A DNA stretch of 64,000 nucleotides from Ananas comosus (lineage: Eukaryota > Streptophyta > Magnoliopsida > Poales > Bromeliaceae), in assembly GCF_001540865.1 (NCBI RefSeq), contig NC_033636.1, forward strand, positions 2,116,162-2,180,161, in the 5' to 3' direction. Positions 1-11,483 of this stretch are shown one piece after another. The translations under genes were made by a program, and so were the position numbers. Position 1 is the first letter of the stretch. Each line of letters opens with the position of its first letter. The notes under the pieces are model-generated. The model saw only the letters and a list, made by a program, of their open reading frames with translations. It searched no databases and was not told the origin of the DNA.

Positions 1-557
1 ATTTCAAACATTGAAATTTAAAATCTAAATTTTAAATTTTAAATTTGAAATGTGATATTATAAATTTAAATTTAAAATTTAAAATTTGTAATAGAAAATC
101 TATATTTAAATTTAAAATTTAAAATTTAAAATTTCATCTTAATATATAAAATTTAAAATTTGACACATGGTGGGGGGAGGGAGCCCAAGTATGGCAGATA
201 TTTTTTCTTAGCTTGGAGTGAATTGTTATTTTACTCTACTTTTTAGAGTAAAGTTTAACTACATTCTAAGACATAGGTATTCTTTTGTGTCTTTTAAACA
301 CTTCAGGATAATTTTTCACAGATATAGCATAATAGTTTAAGGGATAATCAAACGGGGCTTTAGCCTATTTTGAAATACGACAAAGAAAAATAATTATTTT
401 AGATTCTTGTTCAAATTTCAGATATTTGGTCCGGTTCTGATACAAATATAGATTTTGAATTCAAAATCCATCTTATTCGAGCTCAGGTTTGGAATTTTCG
501 GTTCGGATTTTGAAAATTCACTTCTCAGGATCCCTCTAGCTGACATCCCTCTTGGAA
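1..557. other. AT-rich intergenic DNA, no gene
   Basis: The first 160 bases are low-complexity runs of A3-4T3-4 words in both orientations. The rest is AT-rich with no supported ORF. No promoter or known repeat end could be fixed. Confidence 0.6.
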
Positions 558-850
558 TTTTTTTATTAACAGTCTTAGAAAATACTATAATTATAAAAGT
601 AGTCCTCTAAAAAATTTGTTTACAAAATTAGGTTTATACGGTGAATGAATTACCGCTTTATAAATACGGTAAATCATCAACTACTTTCTTCACATGATTA
701 AAACTATTTTAAGTGTTTAATATTATACATCTTTTGAAGTTTAGATATAAAAAATATATAAATTAGAATAAAAGCGGTGAATCATTTACAATTTTTAAAA
801 AGCAGTAAATGATTCACAATTTTTATCATTCTATTTTTATAAATAAAAAT
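558..850. repeat. Degenerate copy of the GGTGAAT palindrome MITE family
   Basis: It contains GGTGAATGAATTACCGC, GGTAAATCAT and two further half-palindromes of the GGTGAATNATTCACC type that define the better-preserved elements at 10326-11432 and 24856-25377. The left part carries 'agtcctct...tttacaaaatta', like the terminal repeats of those copies. The right end is not clear because another MITE abuts it. Membership is inferred from motif content only. Confidence 0.4.
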
Positions 851-859
851 TTTGAAAAG

Positions 860-1086
860 TAGAGCTACTATGCTATCGAAAGTATAAAGGACATACTGTT
901 TCTGACCTTTTGGCCCTTAGATCAACCTTTTTGATCGTTTTTAATTTTTGGATTAATATTACTATCCTATAGGGAGCACTCAACCATGGGGGGACCGCAA
1001 TCATCCCAATCATACAATGCTTGATTCAAGAGCTAAAAAGTCGAAAATATCAAGTTCTCTGTGCTTTCGATAGCATAGTAGCTCTA
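860..1086. mobile_element. 227-bp MITE with perfect 23-bp terminal inverted repeats
   Basis: The ends are TAGAGCTACTATGCTATCG and its exact complement; the inverted repeat covers 23 bp (860-882 and 1064-1086). If the outer TA is counted as target duplication, the element is flanked by TA. The terminal sequence resembles that of the larger element at 46278-46825 and the fragment near 37440. There is no coding capacity. It lies about 290 bp upstream of the ARP6 start. Confidence 0.75.
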
Positions 1087-1337
1087 TATAATTTTGAATA
1101 CTCATTTTTATATTTAAAAGTTTTGAGTAAACTTCAAATGCTAATCCTGTGGTTTCACACTTTCTTACTTTACCATCCTACAATTTAAAGTGTATCAATT
1201 TAGTGTCATGTGATTTTTTTTTTTTTTTTTCTTCATCCATTCTATTAACTTTTCGTTAAATCATATAAAAAAAAAAAACCTTCAAATACCCTTTCTATAG
1301 ATTATTAAAAATTCACTTAGTAGACTCGAGACTCAAG

Positions 1338-1338
<1 letters not shown>

Positions 1339-1369
<31 letters not shown>
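1339..1369. repeat. (GA)n microsatellite in the ARP6 5' leader
   Basis: An uninterrupted GA run of about 15 units ends just before the ARP6 ATG at 1375. GA/CT tracts are common in plant leaders and core promoters. The run is also a likely place for replication slippage or assembly trouble next to the missing ARP6 segment. Confidence 0.8.
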
Positions 1370-1373
<4 letters not shown>

Positions 1374-1374
1374 G

Positions 1375-4300
1375 ATGTCGCGGGAGAGCGTGGTAGTGGT
1401 GCCCCTGCGGCGCCCCGTGGACCGCGGGTACCTGATCAACCCCGACGCCGAGCGCGACGTGTGGGACCGCGTCCTGCGCGGGCTCCTCCGCGCCGACCCC
1501 TCCCGCTCCTCCCTCCTGCTGGTCGAGCCCCTCTTCAACCCGCCGTCCCTGCAGCGCGCCGCCGACGAGCTCGTCTTCGAGGAGTTCGGCTTCCGCTCGC
1601 TCTGCGTCGCCGACCCGCCCTCGCTCGTCCACCTCTACGAGGCCAGCCGGCGGGCCGGCGCGGCGCAGTGCAGCCTCGTCGTCGACTGCGGGTTCTCGTT
1701 CACGCACGCGGCGCCCGTGCTCCACAACCTCACGCTCAACTACGCCGTGCGCCGCATGGACCTCGGCGGCAAGGCGCTCACCAACTTCCTCAAGGAGCTC
1801 GTCTCCTACCGCTCCCTCAACGTCATGGACGAGACCCTCCTCATCGACCACGCCAAGGAGTCCCTCTGCTTCGTCTCCCTCGACGTCCCCCGCGACCTCT
1901 CCCTCGCCAGGTCCTCCTCCTCCTCCTCCTTCCCAGATGGAGACTACGCATTCTAGAACTACTCTAACGCTCTTAATCTTTTGGATCTAGCCACTGCCAA
2001 AATACTATAATGCTATAGCCGGATAAAGACACTCACGAGCATCAGGCGATGTGAGACTAGTCTCGTTAGCCTTAGCCGACCTTACGGCGAGCTGCCGCGC
2101 TCCACCCACAACGGTCGTAGGTGGGGGAGGTGCACTCTTCCTGATGTTTAATCCTGGCTCAGTCGAGATTTATCTCACACTTTCGGCTGGTGATTGACTA
2201 TGATACCAACTGTGGCATCTCGTTTCCCACGAGATCGCCCATCCTAAAACTTTTCTAGTCCTAGCACACTTAATAGTCTTAACCTTTTGAGTCTAGTCAT
2301 CATTCAAAATGCTACAGTCGGGTTAAGAGCTTTAGCCCTATTATGACTTATATATTAGGCTATTCCAAATCCAAGAGGGCACCACATTATCCTTCCCACA
2401 TGCCTCAAAAGTTTGGTTTTTTCATTAGCTGCCGCTTTGTAAGAGAGTCCCGAATTCAGAGAATCCAATTGTTTTTTCATTCTTTGTCTTTGAGCGTACT
2501 CCGTGTTATCCAAGAAAATGACTTTGAGGGATTTCTTCAAACACATCATTTTATACCAAGGATTTGAGTGCTCACTGGCACGGGCCCTATTCATTGTGCC
2601 GTATCTTGCCAACAAGATGTCGGCATGATGCACCTGTGTTGATGTCACGACTTAAAACCATCTTTTCTTTAAATTAGTAAGTAGTTTCCTCAATAATGTT
2701 AAAAAGATTTGATACAGATACATAATAAACAATTAAAATATTTTATTGCTAAAAAATAAATATTTAATACTAATATATGTCGGCACACATTTATTTTTTA
2801 TGATCGGCACGGTCCGCATCTGAATCCTTGTTTTATTCTTAGCTCACTTGTACCGGAGTTGAAAATGTGACATCAAAAAAGTAAAAAAAAAAAAAAAAAA
2901 AAAAAATTGTACCAGGCATATGGTTCTAATAAAGATGTTGATGGTCAAATTTGTGCTCTAATTGTCCTTTATATTTCTGAAAGGAAGCTGATCTATGCCT
3001 TGTTTCTTTTCGGAAGATTTAACCGGAAAGCTTGCCTTTTCTGCAAGCCTCTGATGGTATTTTATACTGGGTATTTTACAGGAGATCTGGGAAAGACAAC
3101 CCGTTCAGGTGTACCTATGTGCTGCCTGACGGCATCACTCATACAAAAGGATTTGTGAAGGACTGGGATGAAGCACAGAGGTATCTCTCTCTCTCGGATG
3201 GAGGCCTGACTGCAAATTCGGTTTTGAATAAGGTAGTTGATTCTCGCGGTGATGCAGACAATGATGACGATCATCGGCCAAAAGTCGACTTGACTAAAAA
3301 TGTAACATTTTTCTCCCCGTTTCTTGTCTACAGGATTTCATATAGGTTTTCCATCTTAGAAGCCCTTCTTTATGCAGGAATTTCAATTGACAAACGAGCG
3401 GTTCCTTGTGCCTGAGATGCTTTTTCATCCAGCTGATCTGGGTTTGTATTTCATCAAATTGTGGAACTGTTCTTATTTACATCTAAAAATAAACCTGGCA
3501 TATTTTGATAATCTCACTTAACTATGGAGGACTGAGAAGTTAGATAAAAGAGTACGATGGATAGAGGAGTTGCTGTCCTGCAATAATTAGAGTTGATAAA
3601 TTGTTCTCAAACTTTGATTGCCAATGTTCCTTAAAGGGTAAATTGCGCGTATGGTCCTCGAACTATGAGGCAGGTGACACTTTAGTCCTCAAACTTTAAT
3701 TTGTTTGTAATTTTTGGCTAGAGCTTTTAGAATTGTTGCAATCAAATTTTATAACCCAATTTAGTTGACTAAATATTGATGCATTGCTGATGTAAAAGTG
3801 ATATAGTATCTTAATTATTGGCGCATCATTAATCACATTCACAATATTGCTACATTATTGCTACGTTAGCAATACATTAATATTCAGTCAATTAAATTGG
3901 ATTGCAAAGTTCGAGCCAGAAATTATAACTAATTAAAGTTTGAGGACCAAAGTGTTACCCACCTCATAGTTTACTTAAATTTTGAGGTTCCATATAAACT
4001 GACTTCTCCAATTACAGGATGTTAGAACTTATTTTTCCCTCTTCTCTCACACTTTCAACCCTCCACAATGAGAGATATGATATGGATTTGAGAAACCTCT
4101 GGCATCCTAATGGCTGCCAATAGTAAAGTTCCTTCAAACTCTAACTGATAATTGCTTGCGAATGAACATTAGAGTTGCAGTTTTTTTGACTACAATGTCA
4201 GGTTGAATGCTAATGAAAATATAGGATGTAGTGCCTGTATGTCCATTGCTAAATAAATTATTGTGAAATCAGTAAAATGTTTAACACATCTAAATTGAAT

Positions 4301-5200
4301 GTTTCATTTCTGGTTATTGGATGGGAGAGATATGGCAATCTTATGCAGCTCTGTTTCTGTTCGTTTCTGCAGTTGTTGTCCTTCGAGATAATCTAATTAG
4401 AGTAGTTTACATTTGTGAGGGCTGCTTGTCCAGATACTATATATTTCTTTGTTATATACTTTTGGGTCCCTGCTGCACTACAAATGCTGCATTATGTGTT
4501 AGCTAAAATTTCGAGTCGATTATCTTAAGTGCAACAGTTTTTAGAGCCATTTCAATTAGTTTTAGGAATCTTACAGGTATGAATCAAGCTGGACTGGCTG
4601 AATGTATTGTTCGTGCTGTCAATGCATGCCACCCATATCTTCATCCTGTACTTTTTGAGAGGTATCTTCATTTCTTCACTACAATTATCTGCAAAAGCTC
4701 TGGTGCCTCTCTATTGGCTGAAAAGCATTTGATCAGTTTTATTATTGTTGATTTCATGTCATAATGTGTAATATGGTTTTGAATACTTGCAGCATTATAC
4801 TGACTGGCGGAAGTACTTTGTTCCCTCGATTTGCAGAAAGACTGTAAGCTTCATTGGTGCATCATATCTGTTTGACATCGAGTAGAAAGCTATCCTTTTA
4901 CGTTTATCTTTCTGCATGCAGAGAAAGAGAGCTTCGACCTCTCGTGCCTGATAACTACAAAGTGAAGATAACTACTCAAGAGAAGTATTGAGCTACTTTC
5001 ATTCTGAACCGAACTTATTTAATTTTTGTCTTTTCTACTGTTGACACTCATGTTTAACTGTCATCATCAGCCCTATTTTGGGAGTTTGGAGAGGCGGATC
5101 GCTGTTAGCATCTAGCCCTGATTTTGAATCAATGTGTGTCACAAAGGCGGAGTATGAGGAGATGGGATCAAGCCGATGTCGCCGGCGTTTTTTTCACTGA
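1375..5200 (+). CDS. ARP6: Actin-related protein 6 (SWR1 complex subunit), N-terminally shortened
   Basis: Nuclear ARP6 is a subunit of the SWR1 remodeller that exchanges H2A for H2A.Z; in Arabidopsis it affects flowering and temperature responses. Coding exons: 1375-1910, 3082-3301, 3378-3441, 4577-4661, 4793-4843, 4922-4984, 5071-5200; all introns are GT-AG and phases match, giving 382 aa. Visible actin-fold blocks: [11 protein letters not shown] at 12-22, [10 protein letters not shown], the second phosphate loop DCGFSFTH at 104-111, DLGGKALTN, then [34 protein letters not shown], and the family's RCRRRFFH C-terminus. Plant homologues have about 420-430 residues. Here MSRESVVVV runs straight into PLRRPVDRG, so the first phosphate loop (the DNGGG block) and roughly 50 residues are absent with no frameshift. 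No upstream exon is visible in 1-1374. The start is the ATG after the GA run. It is either a real in-frame deletion or an assembly collapse. Confidence 0.93.
1955..2400 (-). mobile_element. TRIM-like element in ARP6 intron 1
   Basis: In reverse orientation it has a primer-binding-site-like block (complement of 2201-2210, TTGGTATCA, the initiator-Met tRNA type) followed by 'gccgaaagtgtgagat', as in the TRIMs at 9095 and 41800. Similar blocks flank the internal part: 'cttaatcttttggatctag' near 1975 and 'cttaaccttttgagtctag' near 2277, the remains of two short LTRs. The outer borders are not resolved. It has no coding capacity and does not disturb the intron's splice sites. Confidence 0.6.
2401..3081. 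other. Rest of ARP6 intron 1
   Basis: It holds GGCAC/GTGCC words near 2578-2605 and 2774-2815, reminiscent of the hAT-like element at 42480-43442, and a poly-A run at about 2882-2906. No exon is supported before the acceptor at 3080-3081. Confidence 0.5.
3635..4012. mobile_element. MITE with long terminal inverted repeats in ARP6 intron 3
   Basis: The left arm ('aactatgaggcaggtgacac ... tcctcaaactttaat') is complementary to the right arm ('attaaagtttgaggacc ... acccacctcatagttt') over about 80 bp. It is non-coding. The ends are approximate and no clear target duplication was found. Confidence 0.7.
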
Positions 5201-6204
5201 AGTTTCTTTATTGGAATATTATAGTTGTACATATCTCCCGTGGCCAATGGAAAGCTGCATGGTGACATGGTGGAAATCTATGCAGCAGGAAGAAGCACCA
5301 AGATTTCAGGCAAGTTAATTATTCTAATTCTTTGAGGCCTTATTTCATTGCTGGTTATTGTTTGTGTAGGGTGTACTGCTTGAGAAATAGTGAAGGTAGA
5401 TTAATGTGGAGGTTGGTATTGGAAGTGTGAAATTTCTGAGACATCAATAGTCTCCTCAAGGGTCTTTTCTGTAGCAATAGAAAAATAAGGACAATCAACC
5501 TGTGAAGAAAACCATCATTTGCTCAAAAGTTCTCTCAGAATTTCTTCTACATCCTATGAAAGCTTCTATATTGTATATGACCTTTTATATCTGTTAAACT
5601 AATAATATATCATATAAATCATGAAACAGGGATTAGCAAGGATTGGAAAAGGGTTGATCTTGTGCCATCTGCAGCATATAGGCATTGGAATGCTGCAAAA
5701 TGGATGATATTTTGTGACTGTATTCATCTTGTGGCTCCTCCTATGCCTTACACGTCAGCCATCATATGTTTTCATATTAAAAAGCCATTCTAGTAGTTGC
5801 CATTCATGGGACATCATTGCGGCGGTTGAACATTATAAATCAGTTTTAATAATTCATATGAAATTGATTGAGGCCTGTATAGTCCTCTACTTGAGAGGCA
5901 GGAGCCTGTTGCGAGTGCCAAGTTGGTCTATTTTGAGTCAATTTCAGATGTCAGCTGGTAGAATCCCCTGTTTGTCGGTTGTGATCTTCTTCCAAAGATG
6001 TCAGTTTTGAGTTGGATGTTCTTATCTGTTTGAGCTGATATTCGTATGAATTTAATGGACTTTTTGTATGCGAGGCTATCAATTTTTACTACCTTATTAT
6101 AAATTGAAGAAAGGGCATCTCAAATACTGGTCCTTGTTCAGGCAATGACATCTAAATTCTATATTATACTCTGTGACAGCTATGCTTTGAATCTGATGGA
6201 AGTA
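5201..6204 (+). other. ARP6 3' flank, no further gene
   Basis: It follows the ARP6 stop. It probably includes the 3' UTR; a spliced UTR is possible ('gaaacag' near 5625 looks like an acceptor), but nothing fixes the transcript end. No homologous ORF was recognised. Confidence 0.5.
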
Positions 6205-6502
6205 AGGCCTAGTTTGGTAATTTGGTGGCTAAAAGTATCATTTTTATACTATAAACAGTCCAAAAAATTCAAAAGCGCTTATAATCTTCCTTCCTCCAAT
6301 GTTTTAAAATTACGGTTGCAACCGCCACTAGAGAAGCATGTGGTTACATGCTTCTCCGGTGGCGAACCACATGCTTCTCCAGGTGGCAGTTGCAACCGCA
6401 ATTTTATATTATAAAAGAAGAGAAGATTGAAAGCGCTTTCGGAATTTGGATCTCTTTATAGTATAATAGTGCTTTTGGCTACCACATTACCAAACTAGGC
6501 CT
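6205..6502. mobile_element. 298-bp MITE with nested internal palindrome
   Basis: The ends match AGGCCTAGTTTGGTAAT in inverted orientation for about 31 bp with a few mismatches. The inside is also palindromic: 'ttgcaaccgccactagag' near 6316 pairs with the complementary run near 6390, and 'agcatgtggtt' recurs in both orientations. It should form a long cruciform or hairpin. No clear target duplication. Confidence 0.75.
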
Positions 6503-7229
6503 CGGTGCTTCTCATGTTGCTAGGAACAGAGTTCATAAACAAGAATCATGGGCGAATAGCTTTTTTGTCCCATCATTAGGAGCAGCAAGATCTTGTAGGA
6601 TTACCTGCATTCTGCAATAGTTAGGCGAATTGATCGGTACATTAGATTAGTGCTGGATTTTCATGTGCACCCTTCCGTTTGATGAAGGAAAAACATAAAA
6701 TGTACGTAGTTATGGACTATTGTTATAATAGAGCAAGTGTTTTGTTTTAAACTCGGGTGATCAAGTTATCGCATGAGCAGTTGCACGAGTATTCTCGGGG
6801 CATTTTTTCCATTTGTCTGCAGTTCACAATACTCGGAAGTCGGGAGTATAATAGTGCTTTTGGCTACCACATTACCAAACTAGGCCTCGGTGCTTCTCAT
6901 GTTGCTAGGAACAGAGTTCATAAACAAGAATCATGGGCGAATAGCTTTTTTGTCCCATCATTAGGAGCAGCAAGATCTTGTAGGATTACCTGCATTCTGC
7001 AATAGTTAGGCGAATTGATCGGTACATTAGATTAGTGCTGGATTTTCATGTGCACCCTTCCGTTTGATGAAGGAAAAACATAAAATGTACGTAGTTATGG
7101 ACTATTGTTATAATAGAGCAAGTGTTTTGTTTTAAACTCGGGTGATCAAGTTATCGCATGAGCAGTTGCATGAGTATTCTCGGGGCATTTTTTCCATTTG
7201 TCTGCACTTCACAATACTCGGAAGTCGGG
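6460..7229. repeat. Tandem duplication, two copies of a 385-bp unit
   Basis: Copy 1 is 6460-6844 and copy 2 is 6845-7229. I saw only a few single-base differences (for example cacgag/catgag near 6787/7172 and gcagttc/gcacttc), so the event looks recent. The unit starts inside the right arm of the MITE at 6205-6502, so an extra orphan MITE end lies at 6845-6887. Confidence 0.9.
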
Positions 7230-9094
7230 AAGCTCTTTTTGCTCTTGGTGTTCGCCACACAAATTGTAAGAACCACCTCTCAACAAGTTGACTCAATGCT
7301 TTATAACATCTTGGTTCTGTCCGTTAAAGTATTTGATAATATGTGTGCATGGTCTCTTTAGTGATTGTTTAGGGTACATTGTACTTTTGATGATGGATAA
7401 AGTATTATAGTTTCACTGGGTAACTAACTTGTTACTAACCTATTGACCAACTTACATATACAGGAACATTATCGCTTTTCATATGCCATTTTCCCCCTCA
7501 TAGGTACTTTTTTCAGTAACGGAATTTTACTGTCTGACATAAATAATTGTAAGATTTGTTCATGGTAACTACTCTTTCAACCGCTCTACTAATTATGAGG
7601 TAAATTAATTTCTGTTATTTGCTTCAAAAAAGTAATATTTCTATGATTTGATTATGCGAGTGTATACAATGATGTATCTGTTGACTGAATATTACAATAG
7701 TGCTAAGAGGAGAAGTGATAGGTTTCTCTACCGAATTAAATCCTTGTTATAAGCTGGATCCTATGATCTAGATGCGATTTCACTTTCCTGTTTTGTGGAG
7801 TTTTGTTTAAGACCAATTTGAACTTTTCTTAGGTAAGGGCTCCACGGCTGCTGCAAGCTGTTTTAGCATTATAGGGAGATCTCTACCTGTACAACCTTTC
7901 TAAACTTGTGTTCAACGAACATGTTCCACGACGGGCGGTATCCTTTTCCTTTTTATTTAGTTTGATCAACTTAATAATTCTTGATTTTGTTTTAAAGCTA
8001 ACTGCTAATGTCGCTCTGATATTGCTCTTTTCTGAGTTTGTGAACTAATCCATGTCTTTCCGTATTACTCGAACTTTATCAAATAGCTTGGAAACAGTGC
8101 CGACCATGATAGGACTGTTCTATTTGTTTTCATCAATTGTTTCCTCCAATCAAGTCCCAGTTGCTTCAAGGAAACTGGCTTTAATTATTGTAGCATTGGT
8201 TAGTGCTGTTCGGCCTACAAGTGCTATAACATCGCTGTATGTTGGTTGGGTTGCTGAATCTCATTAGGATGCAGTCAAAATTGCAATTCCTGTTCCTTGA
8301 TGTAGTCCCGATAGGTTAGGTAAAACCCAGATGCCGCAGCATAGTTGATCGCAGTTCCAATCACAATGCATAGTTGTATCTCATTTCTGATTATTGAATT
8401 CATCTATTGACCTAGGATTACTGCATTCTGACTTGGAGTACGATCAACTGGTTCATGGATGACGCATTTTCTTCGATGTTTCCTTTATTATCAATTCTCT
8501 TTTGTTGTATTTTCCTCTATTCTTAGCAATTTTTGCTGCTAAATAGGGGTCTAGTGCTTGCAGCTACAATGCTTCTTAGATAGGTGGATGTATGGCTCAC
8601 GCATTATTATGCCTCTTAATTTTCTTAAATTTAATTTTCTTTCTTCTGGAAGGGTATGGAACCATCAATTTTATTGGTCTTTATTTCACCCAGGAATTTT
8701 TCTCCATGATTTGGCCTTTGACTCTCTCTCTCTTTTATAGTGATTTGAATATTTTTTTTTTTTTAACTTCTTGTTATTTAGCAGTGTATGAAAGTGGAAT
8801 TTGGGAAAGTAAATATTTAATGTGTGATTTGTTTGTTTGCTTAGAAATGTTATGAACGAATGCTTGTATCGCTTTCTTTACCTCTTAAAAGGGGTAGTTT
8901 CACTCTCTTGGTCACTTCAATCTTGTAATGTTTCAGATATGTATGTTCATGGTGCCTGCTATCTTTTGCTGTATGAGTTTGCCCTCCAAAATTTGTGCTT
9001 GATCTTTAGTGTACATGTCTGCATAATAGTATGTGACATGTGATTGTGTATCATTAGGCAAATTAGACCATTGGTTCCTAAGCAATTGCTTTGG
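7230..9094. other. Intergenic DNA, no gene recognised
   Basis: Only short random ORFs were seen on both strands. No splice-consistent exon chain, RNA gene or clear repeat end was found. The last part is T-rich. Confidence 0.55.
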
Positions 9095-9611
9095 TGTAAT
9101 GTCCCAATAGTCCCACATTGGATTGGATTTCTAATTTGTATGTCTGTGGTTTGGGTTTGAATAGTCTGTGTAATAATTTGGCTTAAGCATCTTGGGTTGG
9201 TGGCTTGGATCTAACGAGATATTATTGCTAGCGGGTCGGGTCGTTATAACAGGTGTTAGAGCCGAATACTAGCCGAAAGTGTGAGAACTAAGTGTTATGC
9301 GGGACAGAATGCTACACCAATGGGTTTGGTGGGCGCCACCTCTTGAACCTGTAGGACTTATCTCTAGAATCTCACACCGTTTGGTAATTTTGGTGTATAT
9401 TATTGTCTGTTCTGGTTTGGACCCAACAAGGACATTACGGTCTAAACAGGAAAAGTTTGTAATGCCTCAATAGTCCTACATTGGATGAAAAAATGATTCT
9501 GATTGAAATATATGAGGCTTCGTATGCTAGTAATAATAATTGGATTTAAGCATTTTGGATAGATGGTTTAGACCTAAAGAGTTATTATTGTTAGCGGGTC
9601 GGGTCATTATA
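9095..9611 (+). mobile_element. TRIM retrotransposon, copy A (complete)
   Basis: Two 154-bp LTRs (9095-9248 and 9458-9611) start TGTAAT and end CGTTATA or CATTATA. Just inside the first LTR is a degenerate Met-tRNA primer-binding-like site (AGGTGTTAGAGCC), and a purine run (acaggaaaag) precedes the second. The 5-bp flanks are TTTGG and TTTAG (one mismatch), as expected for an LTR insertion. The LTR core reads CCCACATTGGATGG ... GCGGGTCGGGTC. It has no coding capacity and must be mobilised in trans. Confidence 0.85.
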
Positions 9612-10325
9612 TTTAGTTCTTAACCGTTTAATTTGTTGCTCTAGGAGGCTTGAACTTTTGAAATGTTGTAGTATGGAGAAATGGAACTCTAGTGCGGCAT
9701 GTGTTGTAATTGATCAGTAAACCATAAGCTGTAATTGCTCTGTTTGGTTTAGGTTCGGTTGATTTTTGTTTTAGAACCAAATCGGGAACATTCCTAATGG
9801 CCCATTGCGTTGGGTCAAGCTTAACTGAGGCTTAGTTTGGTATTGAGGTCTATCCGACGTTGTTAGATAAAATAGTTAGGAAAAAAGTATATAGGGATAT
9901 GCTTCTGCGTTCTCCGGTCGGATTGTAGAAAGTATATCATAATCAATTCATCGCAATATGCGGAATGAAATATTACGAAAACAAATATGGTATTTTTTCA
10001 TCGTATTTTCTCACCGCATGTAACGCAATCTTTCTGCAATCTCAAACGAAGTCTAAAACAAGCTTAACTAAAACTAGATCTTTGCCGATGTACTCAGTAC
10101 CATTATTAAGGCATGCTTGCAGTACAATCATTTCATTATAAAGTCATTTTAGGAGAAAGATTTTATTTTAATTTTAAAGATGAAATTCAGTTTGTGCAGT
10201 GGTTGTTATCGTCAAGAGATGCTGGCTCTAAAGTTAGGAGTTAGATCCCTCTTTGTGCCCCAAGTTTTTTGGGTTAAAAAAAATAAATGAAAAAAAAAAT
10301 GACACCATTCAAATGGAAATGAAAA
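9612..10325. other. Intergenic DNA, no gene
   Basis: AT-rich sequence without a supported ORF or identified repeat border. Confidence 0.5.
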
Positions 10326-11432
10326 GGACTTATTTACAAAATAATTTTCTAAATTTTTGTAATTTGCGAAATAATTTTACCAAATTTATATTTGGCAAAC
10401 TAATCCTTTCTTCGCCATGTAGAATATAATGACCCGATTCGCTAGCAATAATAACTCGTTATTATTACTAGGGTGGAATACTTTTATTTATAATCCCACA
10501 TCGTGGAATACTTTTGGAATACTTTTATAAACCCACCGATGTGGGACCCTAAACACGTAGGGGCCAAGATGACCAGACGATGCCTTTGTCATTTCGAGAC
10601 TTATCTCGCTGTCATTTCGAGACTTATCTCGCTAGTGTTTGTTATTCCGATTCTGACTTAGCCTGTCAATTACTGATCCTAGCTTAGTCTGTCATTCCAA
10701 CACTAGCTCAGCTAAAACTCATCTCACACTTTCGGATGGTGAACTGGCTCTATACCAAATGTAACGATCAAACCCAGTAGTAACAATAACTCGTTGGGTC
10801 CAAACCACCGGCCCAGAATGGTTAAGCTCAATTATTATTACTAGGGTGAAATTCTCTTATAAATCCAATGACAACCACATTTCCATCCGATGTGGGACTA
10901 TTGGGGCGTCACATAAAATTTTTCTTTGAAATACGGTGAATCGTTCACCGCATTCTGAAAGTTTTTCAGACCTTTTAAAGGCGGTGAATCGGTCACCGCA
11001 TTTATTAAAATGGTTAATAATTCACCGTCTTCATAATTGTTAGAATTGTACGCAGATAATGAGGTTGTTAGGATTATATATGGATTATTATAATTTTATT
11101 TGATTGTGAGGATTGTATGATAGATTATTAGGATTTTCATGTTGTTAAGATTATATTTGATTTGTTGAAATTTTTATATGGTCGTTAGGATTATATATGA
11201 GATATAAAAAGAAACAGTAAATAAGTAAAAGATGGTGAATGATTCACCGCTTTTATGGACAATTAGGAAAACGGTGGATTATTAACCATCTTTATAAAGG
11301 CGGTAAATCGTTCACGTTTTTAAGAAAAATTTTTAACGTGGCAAAAAAAGGGTTAGTTTGTCCAAAATTTTTTTTTTAAGAATTATTTATCTAATTAGAA
11401 AATTTTATAAGGCCATTTTGAAAAGAAAGTCC
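10326..11432. mobile_element. MULE-type MITE with palindrome array, interrupted by TRIM B
   Basis: It is flanked by identical 9-bp AAATGAAAA (10317-10325 and 11433-11441), the duplication length of Mutator-like elements. The ends begin GGACTT, and the arms are inverted over about 100 bp, reaching a conserved inner block of the type CCTTTCTTCGCCA. After removal of the TRIM at 10435-10913 the interior carries several near-palindromes of the form GCGGTGAATCGGTCACCGC. It has no coding capacity. It is the same family as 24856-25377. Confidence 0.82.
10435..10913 (-). mobile_element. TRIM retrotransposon, copy B (nested)
   Basis: Reverse orientation: the sequence starts TATAATGACCC and ends GGGGCGTCACA. 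The LTR at 10760-10913 (154 bp) is complete; the left one is rearranged, with a tandem 'tggaatacttt' repeat. A primer-binding-like 'tataccaaa' lies just left of 10760. The flanks are TAGAA and TAAAA (5 bp, one mismatch). It is inserted in the MULE-type MITE, so it is younger than that element. Confidence 0.82.
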
Positions 11433-11483
11433 AAATGAAAACTTGTGACACCATTTAAATGGAAGAACACTTTGTCTTGTGAC

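Noticed and set aside
1317..1967. Antisense and alternative-frame ORFs over ARP6 exon 1
   Set aside because: GC-rich exon shadows; the ARP6 frame is conserved and splices correctly.
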